A stretch of DNA of 64,000 nt, from positions 32,769-96,768 of the forward strand of contig DPHV01000024.1 in assembly GCA_003521625.1 (NCBI GenBank), in the 5' to 3' direction. Positions 1 through 7,196 of this stretch are shown one piece after another. Position 1 is the first letter of the stretch; every line of letters begins with the position of its first letter. The notes below the pieces were generated by a model. It saw only the letters and a program-made list of their open reading frames with translations. It did no database searches and was not told the DNA's origin. Origin of the DNA: Ruminococcus sp. (GTDB taxonomy: Bacteria; Bacillota; Clostridia; Oscillospirales; Acutalibacteraceae). The position numbers and the translations under genes were made by a program.

Positions 1-40
1 CAAATTATATAATTCTGTTTACAAAAAACAAGCAAAAGCA

Positions 41-69
41 TTGACAAATTACACAATTCGGGATAATAT
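41..69 (+). promoter_or_regulatory. putative sigma-A promoter
   Basis: TTGACA at 41-46, a 17-base spacer and TAATAT at 64-69 form a good -35/-10 pair reading towards the acetyltransferase gene. This would give a leader of about 200 nt before the start codon. The call rests on consensus match only. Confidence 0.5.
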
Positions 70-212
70 TTCATATGTAGCATATATTTGAATGCAGAAT
101 ATAAAATATCTTCTTAAAAATCATCTGCAAACGGAAATTATACTTGAGTATTTTTGCTTTTTATGTGAAGTAAATAGGATAGGTGACTTCTTGTTTAGTT
201 TCCGCTTGTATA

Positions 213-242
213 AATAACCGATGCCTTACGGTGTCGGTTATT
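213..242 (+). terminator. leader hairpin before the acetyltransferase gene
   Basis: Arms 213-225 and 230-242 pair over 13 bp with two G-U pairs around a TTAC loop. No T-run follows, so it may be a 5' UTR stem or processing site, or the terminator of a gene lying before the window. The start codon lies 38 bases further on. Confidence 0.4.
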
Positions 243-279
243 GTCATATCTGCGGCAAAACGCAAAGAAAGGAATTACT

Positions 280-867
280 ATGGATTATCTTGAATTAATG
301 AAACTAAACAAACCCTACGCCTCCTGCGACCTTGATATGCCTAATGAATATCAGATTACGTCAAAAAAGCTTTGCTTTGAGTATAACCACACTGCTCCCG
401 ATGAAACAGAAAAACGCAGAGAAATACTTTCAAATCTTTTCGGCACAAGCAACGACAACGCAATCATTGAGCCGTCCTTCAGATGCGATTACGGCTTCAA
501 TATTCACCTTCACGGATTTGCATTTATTAACTACAACTGTGTATTTCTTGATACTTCTCCCATTCATATCGGCAAAAACGTGTTTATTGCTCCGGGAGTC
601 TGTCTTTCCTGTGCAGGTCACGCAATACTTCCTGAGCAGAGGGCAGAAGCAATCGGCACTTCCGCACCCATAATAATTGAGGACGATGTGTGGATTGGCG
701 CAAATGTAACAATAATCGGTGGAGTAACAATCGGCAAAGGCTCTGTAATCGGCGCCGGCAGTGTTGTAACACGTGACATACCCTCGGGAGTTATCGCTTA
801 CGGTAATCCGTGTAGAGTAAAACGTGAAATAACAGAAAATGACCGAATAGCTCCCATAAAACTCTAG
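280..867 (+). CDS. sugar O-acetyltransferase (LacA/Maa type, left-handed beta-helix)
   Basis: A 195-residue protein of the maltose/galactoside O-acetyltransferase family, which moves acetyl from acetyl-CoA to a sugar hydroxyl in the cytosol. The N-terminal helical Mac-like part (about 1-60) starts MDYLELMKLNKPY. The C-terminal hexapeptide repeats (about 70-185) include IIEDDVWIGANVTIIGG and VTIGKGSVIGAGSVVTRDIP. The probable catalytic His lies in SCAGHAILPEQR. ATG 280 was chosen because AAAGGA sits just upstream and the family start matches. An in-frame TTG at 241 lacks a ribosome binding site and overlaps the hairpin. The natural sugar is unknown. A piece of this gene recurs at 2574-2598. 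Confidence 0.88.
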   Translation: MDYLELMKLNKPYASCDLDMPNEYQITSKKLCFEYNHTAPDETEKRREILSNLFGTSNDNAIIEPSFRCDYGFNIHLHGFAFINYNCVFLDTSPIHIGKNVFIAPGVCLSCAGHAILPEQRAEAIGTSAPIIIEDDVWIGANVTIIGGVTIGKGSVIGAGSVVTRDIPSGVIAYGNPCRVKREITENDRIAPIKL

Positions 868-873
868 TGTTTT

Positions 874-917
874 CTAAATATAGTCTTTATGAAAAGTCAA
901 TAATATGTTATAATATA
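874..917 (+). repeat. promoter copy A, duplicate of 2652-2695
   Basis: These 44 bases match 2652-2695 at 40 of 44 positions, including the -10 TATAAT at 909-914. Copy B is the evident promoter of the M16 peptidase operon. Copy A lies downstream of the acetyltransferase gene, before the M20 gene. Read together with the fragments at 952-981 and 2574-2598, it is a remnant of a tandem duplication. Confidence 0.8.
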
Positions 918-951
918 CAATAATTTTACAATTTTCAGCCAAAAGCAAAGT

Positions 952-981
952 TCACCCCGTAAGAGTTGATATTGCAGGAAC
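952..981 (+). pseudogene. fragment of the M16 peptidase (yfmH-like) gene
   Basis: Thirty bases match 4536-4565, inside the intact yfmH-like gene, at 28 of 30 positions. The encoded peptide HPVRVDIAGT corresponds to HPVRIDIAGT of the intact protein. Nothing else of that gene is recognisable here. It is a relic just after promoter copy A and just before the M20 gene. Confidence 0.75.
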
Positions 982-1048
982 AATGCAGAGTAAACGTAAT
1001 AGCAACTTACAACAACCGATGAATAAATTAATGAGAGGAGATATAAAA

Positions 1049-2440
1049 ATGAATAAGTTGACGGTAATTCAGTACCTGGAAGAAAGAGCGGCAGACTTCT
1101 ATACGCTCAGCGACAAAATCTGGGAAAATGCGGAGATTCGGTTCAGAGAGAAGCAATCTGTACAGGATTACGCTGCTTTTCTGAAGGATGAAGGTTTTAC
1201 GATAACCGTTGGAATGGCAGGACTGAAGACAGGATTTCGTGCCGAGTGGGGATGCGGAAAGCCCATGATTGGCTTTCTCGGAGAGTATGATGCGCTTCCG
1301 GGTATGAGTCAGAAGGCGGGTGTTTGCGTTAAGGAACCCTTGGTAAGTGACGGAAACGGACATGGCTGCGGTCATAATCTGCTTGGCGTCGGTTCGCTTA
1401 TGGGTGCTATTGGCTTGAAGCATTATCTGGAAACAGAAGGAAAGAGCGGAACTGTGGTGTTTTTCGGTTGTCCTGCCGAAGAGGGGGGCAGCGGAAAAAC
1501 CTTTATGGCTCGGGAGGGTTGCTTTGATAAGCTGGATGTTGCTTTCTGCTGGCATCCGCACAATTGCAATATGATGCCTCCCGGACCTGTTTTGGCGAAT
1601 GTTTCTGTCCGTTATACTTTTACCGGTAAAGCGTCTCATGCGGCTGCGGCGCCGGAAGCGGGAAGAAGCGCGCTTGACGCACTTGAGTTGATGAACATCG
1701 GAGTTCAATTCCTTAGAGAACATATTCCATCGTCCGCAAGGATTCATTATGCCATTACGGATGCCGGAGGGATTTCGCCCAATATCGTTCAGTCTCATGC
1801 GTCCGTATTGTATCAGATCAGGGCGCCGTTTGCGCCTGAACTCTCTGAACTGTATGAGCGTGTCAACAATATAGCAAAAGGCGCAGCTATGATGACAGAT
1901 ACTCAGGTTGAAATCAAATTCCTGAAAGGAACCAGCAATACAGTGCTGATTCCTGCGTTGGATGAGATTATGTACAAAAATATGTGCGAAATTCCAAACC
2001 CTGTTGAGCGTGCAGAAGATATTGCGTTTGCACGTGAGATCGTCAAAACGCAGGTGTCCGCCGACCGGATTTCTGAAAATACATTTGACTTAAAACCCAA
2101 GCAGTGGAACAAAACAGGAAATATTCCCATTCCGGGCTCATCAGATGTCGGAGATGTGAGCTGGGTATGTCCGGTTTCTCAATGCGGAATAGGCACATGG
2201 CCGGTAGGAACTGCCGCCCACAGCTGGCAGGCTGTCTCCTGCGGCAAGAGTGATTTTGCCCACAAAGGAATGTTGTATGCAGGTCAGATTATCGCAGCAA
2301 CGGCTATTGATGTTTGCAATAACCCTGAAATAATCGAAACCGCATGTAAACAGCTAAAGGAGAAGACGGGGAATCATCCGTATCATTGCCCGATTCCACC
2401 CGAGATAACGCCGGAGCTTCTGGAATCCGAAATAACATAA
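1049..2440 (+). CDS. M20 family amidohydrolase, AbgB-like
   Basis: A 463-residue metal-dependent amidohydrolase of the M20D group (p-aminobenzoyl-glutamate hydrolase subunit B or aminoacylase-like), cytosolic. Metal-site motifs visible are GHGCGHN at about 104-110, the PAEEGGSGK glutamates and CWHPHN. The dimerisation insert follows at SVRYTFTGKASHAAAAPEAGRS, where HAAA is typical. ATG 1049 follows GAGAGGAG. A longer frame from 983 would run through the M16 relic and was rejected. Its codons are richer in GCG, CCG and TTG than its neighbours', and it lies inside a duplication scar, so acquisition by transfer is likely. AbgA and AbgT are not nearby, so the substrate cannot be assigned. Confidence 0.85.
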   Translation: MNKLTVIQYLEERAADFYTLSDKIWENAEIRFREKQSVQDYAAFLKDEGFTITVGMAGLKTGFRAEWGCGKPMIGFLGEYDALPGMSQKAGVCVKEPLVSDGNGHGCGHNLLGVGSLMGAIGLKHYLETEGKSGTVVFFGCPAEEGGSGKTFMAREGCFDKLDVAFCWHPHNCNMMPPGPVLANVSVRYTFTGKASHAAAAPEAGRSALDALELMNIGVQFLREHIPSSARIHYAITDAGGISPNIVQSHASVLYQIRAPFAPELSELYERVNNIAKGAAMMTDTQVEIKFLKGTSNTVLIPALDEIMYKNMCEIPNPVERAEDIAFAREIVKTQVSADRISENTFDLKPKQWNKTGNIPIPGSSDVGDVSWVCPVSQCGIGTWPVGTAAHSWQAVSCGKSDFAHKGMLYAGQIIAATAIDVCNNPEIIETACKQLKEKTGNHPYHCPIPPEITPELLESEIT

Positions 2441-2515
2441 ACACAAAGATGTTTTTCTATCATAATAGAGCTTGAAGATATAGCAGTACAATTTGTACGG
2501 TAAGAAGCAGTGCCT

Positions 2516-2562
2516 ATACAAAACTCTGCTGTTCCGTATTGGGGCAGCGGAGTTTTTGTATC
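2516..2562 (+). terminator. terminator of the M20 gene
   Basis: A left arm at 2516-2535 pairs with a right arm at 2541-2561 (AACTCTGCTG with CAGCGGAGTT, one G-U pair). T-rich sequence is included in and follows the stem. It lies 75 bases after the M20 stop codon. Confidence 0.75.
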
Positions 2563-2573
2563 ATTTTAATGTG

Positions 2574-2598
2574 AAAAAAGCTTTACTTTGAGTATAAC
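2574..2598 (+). pseudogene. fragment of the sugar acetyltransferase gene
   Basis: Twenty-five bases match 363-387 of the intact acetyltransferase gene at 24 of 25 positions (KKLCFEYN region). The relic sits upstream of promoter copy B, in the same order and strand as the intact gene before promoter copy A. Confidence 0.75.
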
Positions 2599-2651
2599 TC
2601 CATAAATTCCATATAAATCCAATAATACTGTAAATTTTCGCTGTAAATTTT

Positions 2652-2695
2652 CTTAATATAGTCTTTATAAAAAGTGAAAAATATGTTATAATATA
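2652..2695 (+). promoter_or_regulatory. promoter copy B, M16 peptidase operon
   Basis: TATAAT at 2687-2692 lies about 65 bases before the yfmF-like start. The 44-base block is duplicated at 874-917. No strong -35 hexamer is evident. Confidence 0.55.
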
Positions 2696-2759
2696 TTTTC
2701 AGCTTTATATTTTTTCGAGTGAGAAGCTCGACAAATAAAACCGAAAGAGGTTTGATAAA

Positions 2760-4025
2760 ATGAGTTCAATAAAAAGAAACACAATATCCGACGGTGTGTT
2801 TTTCAACAGCGTAAAGGACAGCCGTTTTAAAACAATGAAAATCAGCGTGAATATAATCGTTCCACTTGCTGAGGAAACGGCATCTTCTAATGCACTGCTT
2901 TGCGGAGTGCTTACACGTTCCTGCAAGGCGTATCCCGATTTTACAATTCTCAGCAAAAAGTTAAGCTCGCTCTACGGCGCAGACCTTACCTCGTCACTTC
3001 GCAAATCAGGCGACAGACAGATTTTAACCTTGTCAGCATCGGGAATTGACGACAGATACGCTTTTGACGGCGAAAGCATATCAAAGGAGCTTTCAACGCT
3101 CTTGTGCGGTACTCTGTTTGAGCCTTACTTAAACGGAAACGCTTTTGTGGAAAGCGAGGTTGAGCAGGAACGCAGACAGCTTCTTGACCTTATAGATTCC
3201 GAATTTAACGACAAGCGGATTTACGCAACAGGTCAGCTTGTTAAGAATATGTGCCAGAACGAGGCGTTTGGAATAAAGCGCTACGGAACAGCCGAAGGTA
3301 TAAAATCTGTAACTCCGACCTCACTTTATGACACGTGGCAGAATCTTTTAAAAACAGCCGTTTTTGAGATTTTCTATATAGGCGACAGCTCTGCCGATAA
3401 GGCACAGGAAGTTTTTGCAAACGCTTTTTCTCAAATTGAACGCAGTCCGATAGAGCTTGCAAACAAGGTAATCCGCAGTGCCGACAGCGTAAATCACGTA
3501 ACGGAGGAAATGGAGCTTTCACAGTCAAAGCTCGTTATGGGTTTCCGCACCGACAGTGCAGTGCCCGATAAAGATGTTAACGCAACTCGTCTTATGTGTG
3601 CAGTTTTAGGCGGTACGGCAAATTCAAAGCTTTTCTGCAATGTTCGTGAAAAGCAGAGCCTTTGTTACTATTGCTCCTCACGCTTTGATATGCAAAAGGG
3701 CATTTTGTATGTTGACAGCGGTGTTGAGGGCGACAACCTTGAAAAAGCCGAAAAGGCGATTTTGAAGGAAATTGCCGATATGCAAAGCGGAAACATAAGT
3801 GATTTTGAAATTGACGCTACAAAAATGGCGGTAATAAATTCATTCAATTCTACAAACGATACTGTAAGCGGAATTGATTCTTGGTATACAAGCCAGATGT
3901 TTGATGGCTCATTCAAGACAATTGACGAGCTTTCCGCCGAAATCAATGCAGTAACAAAGGAACAGCTTGTAGATGCCGCAAAAAAGCTCACGCTTGATAC
4001 TGTCTATGTATTAAAAAATAAGTAA
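2760..4025 (+). CDS. yfmF: M16-family peptidase-like protein, YfmF type (inactive partner)
   Basis: A 421-residue insulinase-fold protein. It lacks the HxxEH zinc motif; the corresponding helix reads LLCGVLTRSC. It keeps the M16 tail with QSKLVMGFRT and the R/Y region CNVREKQSLCYY. The next gene carries the active motif, so the pair resembles a heterodimeric M16 peptidase and matches the YfmF/YfmH pair of Firmicutes. In Bacillus these are linked to EF-P 5-aminopentanol modification; here that role is inferred from the family only. AAAGAGG precedes ATG 2760. It is the first gene of a tight operon with yfmH, lgt and folD. Confidence 0.85.
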   Translation: MSSIKRNTISDGVFFNSVKDSRFKTMKISVNIIVPLAEETASSNALLCGVLTRSCKAYPDFTILSKKLSSLYGADLTSSLRKSGDRQILTLSASGIDDRYAFDGESISKELSTLLCGTLFEPYLNGNAFVESEVEQERRQLLDLIDSEFNDKRIYATGQLVKNMCQNEAFGIKRYGTAEGIKSVTPTSLYDTWQNLLKTAVFEIFYIGDSSADKAQEVFANAFSQIERSPIELANKVIRSADSVNHVTEEMELSQSKLVMGFRTDSAVPDKDVNATRLMCAVLGGTANSKLFCNVREKQSLCYYCSSRFDMQKGILYVDSGVEGDNLEKAEKAILKEIADMQSGNISDFEIDATKMAVINSFNSTNDTVSGIDSWYTSQMFDGSFKTIDELSAEINAVTKEQLVDAAKKLTLDTVYVLKNK

Positions 4026-4038
4026 AGAGGTGCCCAAA

Positions 4039-5319
4039 ATGAATATAACGGAAATAAAGTCCGAATTAACGGGCGACAGCTATTATAAAATAAAACATCA
4101 GTCGGGACTTGAAATTTATGTTTACCCGAAAGAGGGCTACAAGTCTGCTTATGCAATTTTCGGCACGAAGTACGGCAGTATAAACACCTGCTTTTCGGTT
4201 GACGAAAAAGAAAAAATCACCGTTCCCGACGGCATAGCACACTACCTTGAACACAAGCTTTTTGAAAGTGAAGAGGGAGATGCGTTCGTAAGATACGCCG
4301 AAACAGGCGCAAACGCCAACGCATATACAAGCTTTGAAAAAACCTGCTATTTGTTTTCCTGCACAGATAAGCTTGAGCAAAGCCTTGAAATACTCCTTGA
4401 CTTTGTTCAGAGTCCGTATTTCACCGCACAGACCGTTGCAAAGGAACAGGGAATAATCGGTCAGGAAATCAAGATGTACGACGATGACCCCAACTGGCGT
4501 GTAATGTTCAATATGCTTGAGGGAATGTACAAGAATCACCCTGTAAGAATTGATATTGCAGGAACGGTTGAAAGTATTGCACAAATCACAGCAGAAAAGC
4601 TGTATGAAGTCTACAATGTATTTTACAATCTCAACAATATGGCGCTCTGCGTTTCAGGCAATGTGACAGTGGAACAGGTGCTGAAAATTGCAGATAAAAT
4701 GCTCAAGCCCTGCGAAAAGCACGAAATAACAAATTATTTTGAGGACGAGCCTTACGAAATAAACACTCCCTTTGTTGAGCAGACTTTTCCTGTTTCAATG
4801 CCGCTTTTCAATCTCGGCTTTAAGGAAAAGGCAGACAAAGCTCTTGATTCAGAAACGCTTGCTCATACAGATATCCTGCTTTCAATGCTCGCCTCAAACA
4901 CAAGCTCACTTTACCGCAGTCTTATGGATTCTAACCTTATAAACAGCTCTTTCTCGTATGAGCTTTTCGAAGGACCCGGCTACTGCTCTGTAATTTTCGG
5001 CGGAGAGTCACGTGCCCCGAAACAGGCGGCTGAAATGATTAAACAGTATATCACCAAGGTTAAGTCAGAGGGACTTGATAAAGACGAATTTGAAATTGCA
5101 AAAAAGGCAGTCTACGGCGACGCAGTATCTTCCCTCAATTCCGTAAGCTCAATTGCTAATTCAATTATAGATTACCATTTCAGCGGCAACGAGCTTTTCT
5201 CGTATATTGACGCTGTTTCAAACGCTTGCTTTGAAGATATTGAAAAACGACTTTCTGAAATGCTCGATGTCTGCAACTGCACCCTGTCGGTTGTAAGGCA
5301 GCCTGAAACGGAGGGTTAG
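4039..5319 (+). CDS. yfmH: M16-family zinc peptidase, YfmH type
   Basis: A 426-residue M16 peptidase with the inverted zinc motif HYLEH at residues 68-72. Downstream acidic residues in KEQGIIGQEIKMYDDDP supply the third ligand. It probably acts as the catalytic half of a dimer with the preceding YfmF-like protein. ATG 4039 is preceded by AAAGAGGTG; a GTG at 4030 lies inside that ribosome binding site and is less likely. It begins 13 bases after the yfmF stop and ends 1 base before lgt. A 30-base piece of this gene (4536-4565) recurs at 952-981. Confidence 0.88.
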   Translation: MNITEIKSELTGDSYYKIKHQSGLEIYVYPKEGYKSAYAIFGTKYGSINTCFSVDEKEKITVPDGIAHYLEHKLFESEEGDAFVRYAETGANANAYTSFEKTCYLFSCTDKLEQSLEILLDFVQSPYFTAQTVAKEQGIIGQEIKMYDDDPNWRVMFNMLEGMYKNHPVRIDIAGTVESIAQITAEKLYEVYNVFYNLNNMALCVSGNVTVEQVLKIADKMLKPCEKHEITNYFEDEPYEINTPFVEQTFPVSMPLFNLGFKEKADKALDSETLAHTDILLSMLASNTSSLYRSLMDSNLINSSFSYELFEGPGYCSVIFGGESRAPKQAAEMIKQYITKVKSEGLDKDEFEIAKKAVYGDAVSSLNSVSSIANSIIDYHFSGNELFSYIDAVSNACFEDIEKRLSEMLDVCNCTLSVVRQPETEG

Positions 5320-5320
5320 T

Positions 5321-6196
5321 ATGGAATATAATGTCAGCTTCCCTGGTCTCGGACTTGATTTTACAATAAACTCCGTAGTATTTACTGTAGGTTCATATCC
5401 TATCTACTGGTACGGAATTATAATTGCCTCGGGACTTCTGCTTGCAGTATTGTATGCTTGGAGAAGTACCCCGAGATACAACGTTGATTTCAACAAGCTT
5501 GTAAATTGCATACTCGTAGGAATCGTAACAGGCATAGTCGGAGCAAGGCTGTACTTCTGCTTTTTCCAGTGGGATTACTACAGCAAAAACCCGATTGAGA
5601 TTCTCTACATAAACAACGGAGGTCTCGCAATCTACGGCGGAATAATCGGTGCGCTTGCAGGCGGTCTTACGGTTGCAAAAATTCAGAAAATGAAGCTTCT
5701 TCCCATTCTCGACATCGCAATGATGGGTTTCCTGCTCGGACAGGGAATAGGAAGATGGGGCAACTTTATGAATCAGGAGGCTTTCGGCACACCGACAAAT
5801 CTTCCTTGGCGAATGGTCAGCGAGGGTACCGATATGGTCGGCGTTCACCCGTGCTTTCTCTATGAATCGCTCTGGTGTCTGCTCGGTTTTGTTTTACTAC
5901 ACTTCTACGGAAAATACAGACAAAGATACTCGGGACAGATTTTCTTTTCATACCTTGTATGGTACGGCTTTGAAAGAATGTTTGTAGAGGGATTAAGAAC
6001 AGACAGCCTTTATCTTCCGTTCCAAATTTTCGGAATGGACATAAGAGTATCACAGGTTTTGTCATTTGCAATTTTTGTTACGGGACTCGTAATGTTAATT
6101 ATAAACAGAAAAAAGGAGGACTCTTTCTATGCAGATTATAGACGGAAAAAAGGTATCGGCACAGGTAAAAGAAGAAGTAAAAAATCAAACGCTTGA
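5321..6196 (+). CDS. lgt: prolipoprotein diacylglyceryl transferase
   Basis: A 291-residue integral membrane enzyme that moves diacylglycerol from phosphatidylglycerol to the lipobox Cys of prolipoproteins. The signature GRWGNFMNQEAFG is present, with about seven hydrophobic segments, the first around YPIYWYGIIIASGLLLAVLY. The position equivalent to the E. coli HGG motif reads AIYGGIIGA, with Tyr in place of His. Its substrates could include the lipoproteins at 48.8 and 52.2 kb. ATG 5321 follows an ACGGAGGG site in the end of yfmH. The basic C-terminal tail overlaps folD by 68 bases in another frame. Confidence 0.95.
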   Translation: MEYNVSFPGLGLDFTINSVVFTVGSYPIYWYGIIIASGLLLAVLYAWRSTPRYNVDFNKLVNCILVGIVTGIVGARLYFCFFQWDYYSKNPIEILYINNGGLAIYGGIIGALAGGLTVAKIQKMKLLPILDIAMMGFLLGQGIGRWGNFMNQEAFGTPTNLPWRMVSEGTDMVGVHPCFLYESLWCLLGFVLLHFYGKYRQRYSGQIFFSYLVWYGFERMFVEGLRTDSLYLPFQIFGMDIRVSQVLSFAIFVTGLVMLIINRKKEDSFYADYRRKKGIGTGKRRSKKSNA

Positions 6197-6986
6197 GCTT
6201 AAGGAAAAGCACGGCGTAACACCCGGACTTGCTGTGGTAATCGTCGGCAACGATTCAGCGTCAAGAGTTTATGTAAACAACAAGAAAAAGGCTTGCGAGG
6301 CTGTAGGCTTTAAGTCGGAGGAGTACGCACTCCCCGAGCAGACAACACAGGAGGAATTACTTTCACTTGTAAATACTCTCAACGATAAACCCGACATCAA
6401 CGGTATCCTTGTTCAGCTTCCGCTTCCGAAGCACCTTGACGACAAGGCAGTAATCGAAGCAATTAACCCCGAAAAGGACGTCGATGCATTTCACGCGGTA
6501 AATGTGGGCAAGATAATGCTCGGCGAGTATGATTTTCTGCCCTGCACACCCGCAGGCGTAATGGAAATGCTCCATTCGTACGATATATCCGTAAGCGGCA
6601 AAAACTGCGTAGTAATCGGCAGAAGCAATATTGTCGGAAAACCTATGGCTATGCTCTTGCTCCACGAAAACGGAACGGTAACAATCTGCCACAGCAGAAC
6701 AAAGAACCTTGCCGAAGTATGCTCACAGGCTGATATTTTAGTAGCCGCAGTCGGAAAACCGAAGTTTGTTACTGCTGATATGGTAAAAGAGGGCGCAGTA
6801 GTAATCGACGTCGGAATGGACAGAGATGAAAACGGTAAGCTCTGCGGCGACGTTGATTTTGAAAACGTAAAGGATAAATGCTCGTTTATAACTCCCGTAC
6901 CCGGCGGCGTAGGTCCGATGACAATTGCAACGCTTATGAAAAACACTCTGAAAGCGGCAAAGCTACAGAACAATATTTCCGATTGA
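6129..6986 (+). CDS. folD: methylenetetrahydrofolate dehydrogenase/cyclohydrolase
   Basis: A 285-residue bifunctional FolD that interconverts 5,10-methylene-THF and 10-formyl-THF. The catalytic part has SRVYVNNKKKACEAVG (Tyr and Lys) and LVQLPLPKHL. The Rossmann NADP-binding part has VVIGRSNIVGKPMAMLL, and TPVPGGVGPMT lies near the end. AAGGAGG about 10 bases upstream supports ATG 6129 even though it lies within the lgt reading frame. It is the last gene of the operon that starts at 2760. Confidence 0.96.
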   Translation: MQIIDGKKVSAQVKEEVKNQTLELKEKHGVTPGLAVVIVGNDSASRVYVNNKKKACEAVGFKSEEYALPEQTTQEELLSLVNTLNDKPDINGILVQLPLPKHLDDKAVIEAINPEKDVDAFHAVNVGKIMLGEYDFLPCTPAGVMEMLHSYDISVSGKNCVVIGRSNIVGKPMAMLLLHENGTVTICHSRTKNLAEVCSQADILVAAVGKPKFVTADMVKEGAVVIDVGMDRDENGKLCGDVDFENVKDKCSFITPVPGGVGPMTIATLMKNTLKAAKLQNNISD

Positions 6987-7040
6987 TTATGATATTTTTA
7001 ATTTTGATTTTGGGAGATAAAAAATTTATCACAACGTTGA

Positions 7041-7080
7041 CGTAGGGACACGGCGTCCCGAAACGTTACCAAAATATCAA
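7041..7080. repeat. truncated copy of the 18.7-kb inverted-repeat element
   Basis: Sixteen bases (CGTAGGGACACGGCGT) equal an internal part of the element at 18720-18926. They are followed directly by CCCGAAACGTTACC and AATATCAA, which match that element's terminal repeat. It looks like an internally deleted copy between folD and dnaG. The rest of 6987-7196 holds only a short ATCGGT/ACCGAT hairpin near 7083-7101 and the dnaG ribosome binding site. Confidence 0.65.
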
Positions 7081-7196
7081 TTTATCGGTCGGGATACCGA
7101 TTTATAAATAAATTCCGTTTTTTATTCTCGAAATAAAAAGGAATATTTGAAATAAAAGCGTAAAAAGATAATAGGAAAACAGAAAGGAGGGGTTTT

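Noticed and set aside
983..1048. N-terminal extension of the M20 protein
   Set aside because: It starts in the M16 relic and has no ribosome binding site; GAGAGGAG before ATG 1049 and the family start favour the shorter form.
1028..1798. A 256-codon minus-strand frame across the M20 gene
   Set aside because: It has no recognisable domain, a low-complexity basic composition and lies fully antisense to a convincing gene.
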